Of a DNA stretch of 64,000 nt, positions 55,603-64,000 are shown one piece after another. A program made the position numbers and the translations under genes. The stretch covers positions 218,166,333 through 218,230,332 of the forward strand of contig CM048755.1 in the NCBI GenBank assembly GCA_026315105.1, in the 5' to 3' direction. This DNA is from Locusta migratoria. Lineage: Eukaryota; Arthropoda; Insecta; Orthoptera; Acrididae. The notes under the pieces were generated by a model. The model ran no database searches and was not told the origin of the DNA. It was given only the letters and a program-made list of their open reading frames with translations. Each line of letters starts with the position of its first letter. Within the stretch, counting starts at the first letter, position 1.

Positions 55603-56260
55603 CCAAAATTCAATGAAGCATATTAAAACTTATATTCACACAAAATGTTTGTTTCAAAAGTATAGAGTACTGGATGGAAATTCGAATCAAGTGTTTAATT
55701 CAACCATGGTACAAAAATAGTTCTGGGGAACGAAACGTTCATAGCGACACCGCATAACAAATTGATGACAGAAAGATCTCTACTCGTTGTCGGAGCGAGC
55801 TGCGGACTGCATCACCAAGTAACCGAGACATTCCGCTAGCCGTAATTAGGCAACCACCAGAAATTCGGACACTTTACTCTGCTCCTTAGAGCGAAGTTAA
55901 AGAAATGTGATGACTGAAGTTTTGACTTGGTAATAGGGAAACAGTAATGTTTAAACAAAAATTATAGATTTGATAATGTTAAATGCAGAATCTGGTTATT
56001 AAAAATTAAGTAGATCGCGGAGATAGAGTAACTGAACGGTGATAAATACAAGGGGGCTGGCCTATTGGATAACACCTTTGGTTAGGCATTTCCGTGAGGG
56101 GCTGTATGTGCTTCGGGACTGCGCTCATTCGACATAGCTGTCTGAGGAAGTTGCGACGAGAGATACAATAACAACTAGTATTACATACTTTTGGTCAACA
56201 AATACTTTCTTCCCCAAGGTTTTTCTTTTTCCTTATCTTTTCGATACTCATTCTCGACCT
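55071..56260. other. Unassigned spacer with 51-base poly-A
   Basis: 55549-55599 is an uninterrupted A run; no retroelement body is evident before it (GGTTTGGC precedes). Nothing else is recognised. Confidence 0.5.
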
Positions 56261-56272
56261 CTGCTACTATTC

Positions 56273-56462
56273 AAATGTTTGTTACGCTTAAGGAACTTAA
56301 CTACAGGGTCATCAGTCCCTAAACTTACAAACTACTTATGAACTACTTACAACTAAGGACGACACAAATATCCATGCCCGAGGGGGGATTCGAACCCCCG
56401 ACCGTAGTGGCCGTGCACACCGTGACTGAAGCGCCTCAGTCCCCTCGGCCACCGCGGCCGGC
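56273..56462 (-). mobile_element. SINE-A copy with TSD
   Basis: Complete copy; CTGCTACTATTC at 56261-56272 and 56463-56474. Confidence 0.95.
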
Positions 56463-56716
56463 CTGCTACTATTCTCATTGAACTCGATCGTTATATAACT
56501 CGTATAATATGTGATTTCCATTTTGTATTCTCGTCAGAGTTCACAATGGAAATTTTGAGAACTCCATGTCATCAAATTATTTCTTTTTGTGCTAAGGGTA
56601 CGTAACATTTTTTGCGGAAGACCATCGGAAGTACTTTAGTTCCGAACATTAAGTGGTGGTTCATTTGTAGATAACCAATTATATTTTGGACAATTAATTT
56701 ACTGCACTTAGTGTTT

Positions 56717-56855
56717 CAAATGTTCAAATGTTTGTATAGCTTATGGGACTTAACTACGTGGTCATCAGTCCCTACACTTACAAACTACTCATGAACTACT
56801 TACGAACAAGGACGGCACAAATATCCATGCCCGAGGGGGGATTCGAACCCCCTAC
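56717..56855 (-). mobile_element. SINE-A, 5'-truncated, with TSD
   Basis: Tail and body up to GGGGTTCGAATCC only; the head upstream of box B is absent. CACTTAGTGTTT flanks at 56705-56716 and 56856-56867, a perfect 12 bp TSD, so the copy was truncated when it inserted. The same boundary reappears at 59061. Confidence 0.95.
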
Positions 56856-57029
56856 CACTTAGTGTTTACATAGGCCTTTATCCATTAGACTTATCTACAA
56901 TTCTCGCATCACCACCAACAAGAATTAGTTAAATTTAATACGTGATCAAAAATCATTAAAAAGAAGAGGAAAAGAGAAGAAGAATAAAAGTGGCGCAAAT
57001 ACTATTCCATGTGGCTCAAAAATACGGTT
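56856..57029 (+). repeat. Source block copied to 59066-59239
   Basis: The unique flank of the truncated SINE, from CACTTAGTGTTT to AAAATACGGTT, is present again exactly 2,210 bp downstream with one C/T difference (near 56918/59128) and no indels. Confidence 0.95.
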
Positions 57030-57964
57030 ATATCTTCCAAACGAATGATCGATTCTCTCACCTACAGAAAATGCTATTTTCCTATCTTATTCTACCTGAT
57101 CATGACATTCGAATAACATTTTCGGTCAATATTCGCACAAAGCATTTGTTGTTTTCATTTATTTAAAGCTTAAAATTCATTACATGTTAAGTTTCCGTAC
57201 TCTGAATGAAAACACTGTTGTTGACGAAAGCGCGAGGCCAACTAGAAAGACAGGCCCAGACGCTTAGGGCAGGTCACGTGATCAGAGTAGTGCTGACAAC
57301 CAAACCTTCAGATGCTAGACAGTGAAATCGGTACCAAACGTTTCGTATAGATTCCAAAACTTCGATATAATTCGTGCTATGTGCTGTCGTCCAGGAGAAC
57401 GTGCATAAACTATAACAACAGCTGACCTACGGAGTAGAGTAAAAGCATAAATATGAGAGTATATCATGTCATGCTCCTGTTGGAAGATGGTAGAGCGTTA
57501 ATTTGTTATGCCAAGGGCCCTAGGTTCAAAGCCTGCTGTCAGTACTTTTTTTCCTCTCTGGAGTACGCTGTCAATTGTTATACGGGGCAATATGTCTCTA
57601 CCTTGTAAAATGAATGTTCGGATTTTAAAGCAGTGTTTTATCATCAGTTTGGTTTTGATTTCTTTATTTGATAGTAGCAAACCTGTAGTGTTTATTCGTA
57701 GGTTCACAGAATAAACAAAAACTGAATCACACGTGCAGCAATATTAATAATAGTAATAAAATAATAAGCATAATTAAAGTATTTATACAAGTAATAATGA
57801 AATAATAATAAGTACATAACGTTCAGGAACGAACAGAAACACTACCACAGAAGCACAGTGTCGTGCTTTACAACCAACATTTTCACAATAGTGGTTGTGT
57901 ACAAACAAGGGTGTGAAGCAATTACTTTCGTGCACCAAACACATTAGATGAATCTCATATTTCA

Positions 57965-58162
57965 AAAATGTTCAAATGTTTGTATAGCTTATGGGACTTA
58001 AGTACGGGTTCATCAGTCCCTAAACTTACAAACTACTTATCAACTAGCTTATCCTAAGGACGGCACAAATATCCATGCCCAAGGGGGATTCGAACCCCCG
58101 ACCGTAGTGGCCGTGCAGACCGTGACTGGAGCGCCTCAGTCCCCTTGGCCACCGCGGCCGGC
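57965..58162 (-). mobile_element. SINE-A copy with TSD
   Basis: Complete copy with CTCATATTTCA at 57954-57964 and 58163-58173. Confidence 0.95.
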
Positions 58163-58674
58163 CTCATATTTCAGCATCCAGCATGTATATTGCAGAATGG
58201 AAGGAAACTGGCGATAACATAGTGCTATAAAATCCTTTCACATATCAGGAACAGGTTGTCCCATGTAACACTTGGTTTATGTGGATGTTGAACAATTTGC
58301 AACGTAACAGAAAAAAAAAAAAACGTTCACCTCCTCAGGGCTTGAACCCAGGGCCCTTGAAGCAAGAAACGTACGCTCTATTGACTTCCATATAGGAGCT
58401 CAACACGACTCGTTTTCACAGATACGCTTTTCCTGTATTCGTAGGACAGTCGTTACTAATTCTCGTTTACGCACGTTCTCCTAGACAGCAGAATGTAGCA
58501 CGAATTATATCGAAGTTTTGGTTGATACTCTGTCGATATACAACGTTTGGTACCGATATGGCTGTTTGACATCTAAAGGTTCGGCAGTCAGCCAACGCAA
58601 TTGATAGCTGATTAGCTGGCCCACTGTGTCTTAGCGGTCACGCAGTCAACGAGTGATCGCGTTGACTCAGCACT

Positions 58675-58872
58675 GCCGGCCGCGGTGGCCGAGGTGACTG
58701 AGGCGCTCCAGTCACGGGCAGCACGGCCACTACGGTCGGGGGTTCGAATCCCCCCTCGGGCATGGATATTTGTGCCGTCCTTAGTCTTAGGTAGTTCATA
58801 AGTAGTTTGTAAGTTTAGGGACTGATGATCCCGTAGTTAAGTCCCATAAGCTTAACAAACATTTGAACATTA
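58675..58872 (+). mobile_element. SINE-A copy with TSD
   Basis: Complete copy with GACTCAGCACT at 58664-58674 and 58873-58883. It interrupts the right arm of the inverted repeat. Confidence 0.95.
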
Positions 58873-58925
58873 GACTCAGCACTAATCCGATCACGTGAGC
58901 TGGCCTAAAGGCCGAGCCTGTCTTT

Positions 58926-59439
58926 CAAAATGTTCAGATGTTTGTTAAGCTTATGGTACTTAACTACGGGGTCATCAGTCCCTAAAATTACAAACTACTT
59001 ATGAACTACTTACGAACTAGGACGGCACAAATATCCATGCCCGAGGGGGGATTCGAACCCCCTACCACTTAGTGTTTACATAGGCCTTTATCCATTAGAC
59101 TTATCTACAATTCTCGCATCACTACCAACAAGAATTAGTTAAATTTAATACGTGATCAAAAATCATTAAAAAGAAGAGGAAAAGAGAAGAAGAATAAAAG
59201 TGGCGCAAATACTATTCCATGTGGCTCAAAAATACGGTTCAAAATGTTCAGATGTTTGTTAAGCTTATGGTACTTAACTACGGGGTCATCAGTCCCTAAA
59301 ATTACAAACTACTTATGAACTACTTACGAACTAGGACGGCACAAATATCCATGCCCGAGGGGGGATTCGAACCCCCGACCGTAGTGGCCGTGCTGACCGT
59401 GACTGAAGCGCCTCATTCACCTCGGCCACCGCGGCCGGC
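58926..59439 (-). mobile_element. Compound SINE-A with imported block
   Basis: One pair of 12 bp TSDs (GAGCCTGTCTTT, 58914-58925 and 59440-59451) encloses a SINE tail/body (58926-59061), a 174-180 bp non-SINE block identical to 56856-57029, then a full SINE-A (59238-59439). Both SINE parts share private variants (GTTCAGATG, ATGGTACTTAA, CCCTAAAATTA), so the second is a duplicate of the first rather than a separate insertion. Confidence 0.93.
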
Positions 59440-59451
59440 GAGCCTGTCTTT

Positions 59452-60174
59452 GCTAACATCTCAGGACAGCAGTAAGACAAAGCTATACGAGTTAGCCGAA
59501 ATTGCTAGCGTTTTGATACTTTTTCTGCAAACAGTTAAAGTATTTAGCGCCGGAAATTCAATTTACAAATTTTAAGTAACAATGGAAAAGAATTTTGTGA
59601 AGGTTGATACAGGAAACCTGTATGGTTACATTTATGGCCTCTCAGTTTTTCAAAAACAAACCAGGTTTTTATATTCCGGAAATAAGAAACGTTGTATTTG
59701 CATTTTAAGGAATATATACCTACATTTTAGAGCTAATCGTTGCTTGTTTTTGTCAAGAGACTGACTCTAAAGATACAAACTGTTATATATCATAAATATG
59801 TTTGTATATAAGAACTGCTTCTTGAATTCAATCTTTTTTTTCTACCAAATTTAATTCGCTTTTAAATGGATAATGTTATTAGTGGTAACAGTAAAAATTA
59901 CGTAATATGTGTGCATCTACGCAGTTACAGCTCGAATTCCGATTAATTCGTGTATACACGTAAATTAATTCTGCTCACTTGCCGCTTTTTGCATATCATA
60001 ATCCACTTTTTTCGTGTTGTTTGGTTACAAAAAGCTTGTCATGTTAATTCGATGCTTGGGTGGCTATAAAAGAGTGAAAAGAGGACAGCTATTTTCCAAT
60101 AAAAATATAGTCAAAGTTTTGCAGTGTGTTAGTCTGATCGCAGGTCTTAAACACGAGTTACTTGATATCGCAGT
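59452..60174. other. Unassigned spacer
   Basis: Apart from a few bases continuing the inverted repeat, nothing is recognised. Confidence 0.4.
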
Positions 60175-60187
60175 GATTCGCGTGTTA

Positions 60188-60330
60188 CTACGGTCGGGGG
60201 TTCGAATCCCCCCTCGGGCATGGATATTTGTGCCGTTCTAGTTCGTAAGTAGTTCATAAGTAGTTTGTAAGTTTAGGGACTGATGACCCCGTAGTTAAGT
60301 CCCATAGACTCTACAAACATTTGAACATTT
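60188..60330 (+). mobile_element. SINE-A, 5'-truncated, with TSD
   Basis: It starts CTACGGTCGGGGGTTCGAAT, lacking box A, and keeps the complete tail. GATTCGCGTGTTA flanks at 60175-60187 and 60331-60343 (13 bp). Confidence 0.95.
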
Positions 60331-61607
60331 GATTCGCGTGTTAACACATACGTTTTGCGTCCCGTTTTCAAATCCAGTCATATGCGTTATTTTCCCTTTT
60401 ATTGTCGCAGAGCTATCTCATGCTGTGAAATAGAATGAAATTATTGACGAAGGAATAAAACATTTAACACTATATTAGAAATGCAATGCCAGATAAAAAG
60501 TATTAGTACACCTGGGAAGATAACGTCGATTTTGATCCGATGAGGCAGATGCCCTCCGTGGAATATTATATATACCGATAAAAGTTTCAACGTGTCCCGC
60601 CAACATATAGCCTAGTGAGACAGCTTCCAAAGCGCTATCTGTGTGTACCCTTTCATAGCGAATTTGTACAGCCATAAGGCGCAGTCTCATACTTAACGTG
60701 TCAAGCAAATAGACCCCATGCCAAGGAGACACTTTCGTGCTTCGTACAGCCAATTGGCCAGATTGAAAGAAACCTCCGTGTGGCGGGATGATCGATTCGG
60801 TGATGAGAGGATTTTGAACTCATAAGTGTCAACAGGAAATGTTACTAGCAGTGCGATTACGGGCAGGCACTCACACCATTGAATCTACGTAAATATTTCG
60901 ATTGATACTGTCAGCGGATCACTTGGGAGTTGGAACGGCGGCCGTGGTCTTCAGCGATGAAAGCAGATTCCGCCTTCACGCTAGTTACGACCGTCTGAGC
61001 ATACGACGTAGAACTAGGGATGGCGGTTATTGCTGAAACAACCGGTTTTCGGTTATACCGGTTCCTTTCATCTCCAGTTTAACCGCACTGTAAAAATAGC
61101 TCAAGATAACCGGTTTTTTAAATAACCGGTTTTCGGTTTTTTATTGCTATTATTTCCAGTAGAGTTCGACCAAAACATATTTTGCAGCCGAAACAGAAAC
61201 CGCAAACGAATTTTCGGATCTTCTAGTTTCGGCCGAAACCTAAACTTACGAAATTTAGTTAAAATTTAGGTAAATTTATGTTATACGACAAATCACTAAT
61301 CTTCCCATATTGTACAAGATCCCCTCCCAATACTACGCCTTCTTGAGTGTGTGTAAGCCTAGCCAGGAGTGCGTAGAAGACGATATACGAAGCATACAGA
61401 TTTACTGGCCTAGTAATTCCATCCGGCATTTGCGAATATTGATCCAACCACTCCGTAAGTTGGACTTGTGAACCAGCGCATACGAATATCTCGAGTCAGT
61501 GCTGCAGAAGTATTTCGAAAAATAAGGCACAGTTCCGACTAACAGTATGATTGTTGTCAGTGTAAATTTACGCAAATTGAACTAGGAAAGCTGTGTACCA
61601 CATGAAT

Positions 61608-62022
61608 GTTCAAATGGGTATCAGTTCCTATGAGACCTAACTGCTTAGGTCATCGGTCCCTAGACTTAAAAACTATTTAATCTAACTTAAACTAACTTAC
61701 GCTAAGGACAACATACACACCCATGACCGCGGGAGGAGGGAGGAGTCGAACCTCCGACTGGAGCAGCCGCGCAGTCCCTGACTTGGAGCCTCAGCCGGCC
61801 GCGGTGGCCGAGGAGACTGAGGCGCTCCAGTCACGGTCTACGCGGCCAGGGTCGGGGGTTCGAATCCGCCCTCGGGCATGAATATTTGTGCCGCCTTTAG
61901 TATAAGGTAGTTGATAAGTAGTTTGTAAGTTTAGGGACTGATGACCCCGTAGTTAAGTCCCATAAACTTAACAAACATTTGAACATTTTTGGAGCCTCAG
62001 ACCGCACGGCTCCCTCGCGAGG
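61608..62022 (-). mobile_element. SINE-B copy split by SINE-A
   Basis: The outer element occupies 61608-61794 and 62001-62022 on the minus strand (tail CATTTGAACATTCATG, box B GGTTCGACTCC, head with GCCGTGCGGTCTGAGG). Confidence 0.85.
61795..61988 (+). mobile_element. SINE-A nested in SINE-B, with TSD
   Basis: Complete copy with box B GGTTCGAATCC. TTGGAGCCTCAG flanks at 61783-61794 and 61989-62000. Confidence 0.95.
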
Positions 62023-62146
62023 CACCAAATGATCAATGTTACCTAAACCCATATTGTTATTAAAAAAGCCCCTCGCTTTCAAGGAATCACATTAATAAAA
62101 CTTGTTAGCATAACAATATAATACATTAAAAGTTATTATTCCAAGC

Positions 62147-62345
62147 TTAGATAATAGGTATATGAATCGGATTTACCTTCTCTTCCAAGAAAAATTTTGG
62201 ATTTCTCCTTAAATGACACAGCATGTTTGTAGTACCTCCACCAGTTTTCAGCTTTTTAAAGCAAATGGAGCATTGTACCTCACTGCTACCGTACTTCATG
62301 AAGTACTTCCACACTCGGGATGGTGCCATTTAAGACGCAATCGAT
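62147..62345 (-). pseudogene. hAT BED zinc-finger fragment
   Basis: MAPSRVWKYFMKYGSSEVQC then SICFKKLKTGGGTTNMLCHL and RRN: the BED-type finger of ZBED1-like hAT transposases, with the CxxC pair (VQCSIC) and the first histidine (CHLRRN); the second histidine is lost (RRNPK instead of RRNHP). The remaining transposase is absent. Confidence 0.85.
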
Positions 62346-63244
62346 GTCTGGCGACGACAGCAAGAAACTGCCGCATGACCAGACGGAGGCAAGTCTTGTA
62401 CACTGCCGGTGCACGCGCGTCGTCTAATAGGCCACGCCACACGGCAACAGCAGCACCAGTTCTTAAGTTCTTATACCACGCGTTTGTTGCGCATTTCTGA
62501 CTGCTGGGATTGTTCGTAAATTATCACTGATCGCTTTTCTTAGTAACTGCGATGACCTAATATTTCACAGCAGTGGAAATTTTACGAATAGCCCTAAATA
62601 TTAGAGTCTACTAGTTTTAATTTTTTTAAATTATTTACAAAAAACACATTTTGAACCACTACTACAGGGAGTAGTCGTACCGGTTTTTTACCCGGTTCTT
62701 GGCAATAACTAAAAAAACCGGTTACAACCGACACCAAATAAATACCGAAAAAACCGGTTATTCAAAACTACAATGCCGGTATCGGTTTTAACCGGTCGGT
62801 TTTTCCCATCCCTACGTAGACATGGCGAGCGCTGTTTCGTCGTGTGCATTCGTCCAAGACGCACGTACCCCACCCCAGGCCCTTCGGTTTGCGGCTCGAT
62901 GGACTACACAATCTGGTTCACTTTTGGTGTTATGGAGGAAACGCTGACCAGCGCTCGGTAGGAGTAGAATGCTTTAAGAGCTGTTCTTTTGCCATTCTTG
63001 CAACAGGAAGGTGACGCGTTGTTCCAACAGGATAATGCTCGCCTACACACTGAACATGAAACTCTTGCAGAACTACATGAACAGGTCGAGCATGCGTGGA
63101 ATAATGTATCCCAAGACATTATTTGCAATCTGTGTGATCTACTGGATGCCAGAATAAGCGACTGCATTGTCGCCCGTGAAAGTTACACCACGTACTAATA
63201 TGGGTGTTCAGCATGGATCAACACATAGTATCTCGATACCAATT

Positions 63245-64000
63245 GTGGTGTCGCACAAGTACAAAGTGCGCGCCACCTACTTTCGCCGCGCGCCGCCATG
63301 CACGCACGGCGCGGCGTTCTTACGACGACAGCCACGAGCGCCCTCTGCGACAACGCCGCTCGTGGCCACCACTGAAGGACATCGGGGACTTCGGACTGAG
63401 ATAGCAACCAGTTAGGACCTTCGTAATCAGATAGGCACCAGTGAAGACTTTGCTATCGTACAGGCACTAGGCAGGCCTCTAACAACTATGTATCAACATT
63501 CTGCAGTACTATGTAAAAGTTAAGTATTGTTACATTCTGTGCAATATATATCTCTTTCTAATTTACTCTAGTGTTTGTAGTTTCTGGCTGCTCCCCTCCG
63601 TACCTGCACCAGCGGGCTATCCTTATTCCTGTGTCGGTCTTATTCCACTCGGCCACCGACACCTACGACGAGGCTGGGACACAAAAGCGGCGACGAAGTT
63701 GGGACACAAAACCAATGAGCTACTAATTATAAATTTAATCATTTCATGTATTCCGTATTGACTGTTTCAATAATAAACGTCGAGTGAACTGGAAAACTCT
63801 TACGGGAGTGTGCTAATTTTTATTTTCGGCAGCGCAGCTGCAGTCACCAGATGCTCTTAAAAAGCGTTTCTGAGGCACTAATCGTTGATGTAGCTATCAC
63901 ATACAGATTCACTACATCACTGCTGTAAATGTTAAAACTTACAGCCGCAAGGGCAGTGTGATACAATTTGTTCTCTCAGCAATTACATGAGAAAACGACT
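63245..64000. other. Unassigned, possible LTR-like sequence
   Basis: TGTGGTGTCGCAC at 63245 followed by a GC-rich block (63270-63400), then AT-rich CAATATATATCTCTTTCTAA and CACCGACACC, has the look of a retrotransposon LTR, and AAAGCGGCGACGAAGTTGGG follows. A second LTR or coding domain is not in the window, so this stays unassigned. Confidence 0.3.

Larger units (their letters stand above)
57233..58925. repeat. Large inverted repeat (foldback)
   Basis: 57240-57560 pairs with 58325-58925 in inverted orientation (outermost AAAGACAGGC/GCCTGTCTTT, TCACGTGATC, GGTACCAAACGTTT/AAACGTTTGGTACC, TCGATATAATTCGTGCTA, GAGAACGTGC). The right arm has about 85 extra bases plus a SINE-A. Each arm ends in a tRNA-like unit (57486-57545 plus strand: GATGGTAGAGCG and GGTTCAAAGCC; 58325-58395 minus strand: CAATAGAGCG and GGTTCAAGCCC). 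The spacer contains another SINE-A. Confidence 0.82.
61016..62814. mobile_element. hAT element inside Tc1-like gene
   Basis: The ends are TAGGGATGG (61016) and CCATCCCTA (ending 62814). CGTAGAAC (61008-61015) and CGTAGACA (62815-62822) are an 8 bp target duplication with two differences at one end. Both subterminal regions are crowded with AACCGGTT motifs, probably transposase binding sites. Only a BED finger fragment remains of the coding part. It carries a SINE-B with a nested SINE-A. Confidence 0.88.
60715..63197 (+). pseudogene. Tc1-like transposase split by hAT element
   Basis: The N-terminus MPRRHFRASYSQLARLKET (60718-60775) and a decayed first catalytic block FSDESRFRLHASYDR (about 60953-60997) lie left of the hAT element (61016-62814). 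The C-terminus FLQQEGDALFQQDNARLHTE (second aspartate block), ELHEQVEHAWNNVSQDII and ARISDCIVARESYTTY ending in a stop at about 63198 lies right of it. The segment with the third catalytic residue (SPDLSPIEH) is missing. Confidence 0.82.

Noticed and set aside
12901..61988. tRNA-Ser/Leu-like genes
   Set aside because: The box A/box B heads are always followed by the same SINE body and tail with TSDs, so they are SINE promoters and not tRNA genes.
63245..63680. Solo LTR
   Set aside because: Suggestive composition and TGTGGTGTC start, but no paired LTR, TSD or internal domain is visible; left as unassigned.

Overview
This is non-coding, repeat-saturated DNA from a large animal genome, most likely an insect. 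Candidates are orthopteran or other polyneopteran insects, because the tRNA-derived SINEs, the LINEs whose 3' ends carry acatctacatctacat-type tails, and the Tc1/mariner mix are of the kind I associate with locust-sized genomes; that assignment is inference. I see no host protein-coding gene, no convincing functional tRNA gene, no CRISPR array and no bacterial-style operon. Nearly every open frame is a decayed fragment of a transposable element.

Names used here: SINE-A (tRNA head with GGTGGCCGAG box A and GGTTCGAATCC box B, body with GTGCCGTCC, tail ending near TTTGAACATTT, about 200 bp); SINE-B and SINE-C (same body, different tRNA heads); SINE-D (different head, GGGATAGCTCAGTCGGTAGAG); SINE-E (about 150 bp, GTGGCTCAGCGC start, pure poly-A tail); SINE-G (about 300 bp, head with GTTGCACAGTGGTAGAG). 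At least 17 SINE-A insertions are present and most keep perfect 10-19 bp target-site duplications (TSDs), so this family was recently active.

Layout. 1-5.2 kb: three Tc1-like remnants, a 570 bp foldback and an RTE-type LINE end. 5.2-9.2 kb: SINEs, a Helitron 3' end and an AT-rich fragment resembling a BRO-type protein of large DNA viruses. 9.3-12.2 kb: two LINE fragments (minus strand). 12.2-12.7 kb: a clearer BRO-N domain relic, interrupted by a 2.5 kb hAT element (12.7-15.2 kb) that itself holds two SINEs. 15.2-24 kb: RTE LINE, a TA-flanked mariner-type element, a second hAT relic and SINEs. 24-28 kb: a 1.8 kb foldback, a Harbinger relic and a 475 bp MITE. 28.3-30.3 kb: a foldback split by a TTAA-flanked piggyBac. 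31-32.6 kb: an almost complete DD41D mariner-type transposase. 33-38 kb: SINEs, a 5S rRNA-like element and repeats. 38-41 kb: second copies of the MITE, the foldback arm and the DD41D element. 41-47.5 kb: LINE, Gypsy RT relic, second Helitron end, tRNA-Thr-like repeats and SINE-E insertions. 47.6-53.3 kb: mariner and Tc1 relics, LINE, SINEs. 53.4-56.2 kb: mostly unassigned. 56.3-60.3 kb: SINE-A cluster with a complex local rearrangement inside an inverted repeat. 60.7-63.2 kb: a Tc1-like gene split by a hAT element. 63.2-64 kb: unassigned, possibly LTR-like.

The strongest items for follow-up are: the two BRO-like viral relics; three SINE-E insertions that all fall at the same D-loop position of tRNA-like targets; and a SINE at 58.9-59.4 kb that contains a block copied from 2,210 bp upstream.
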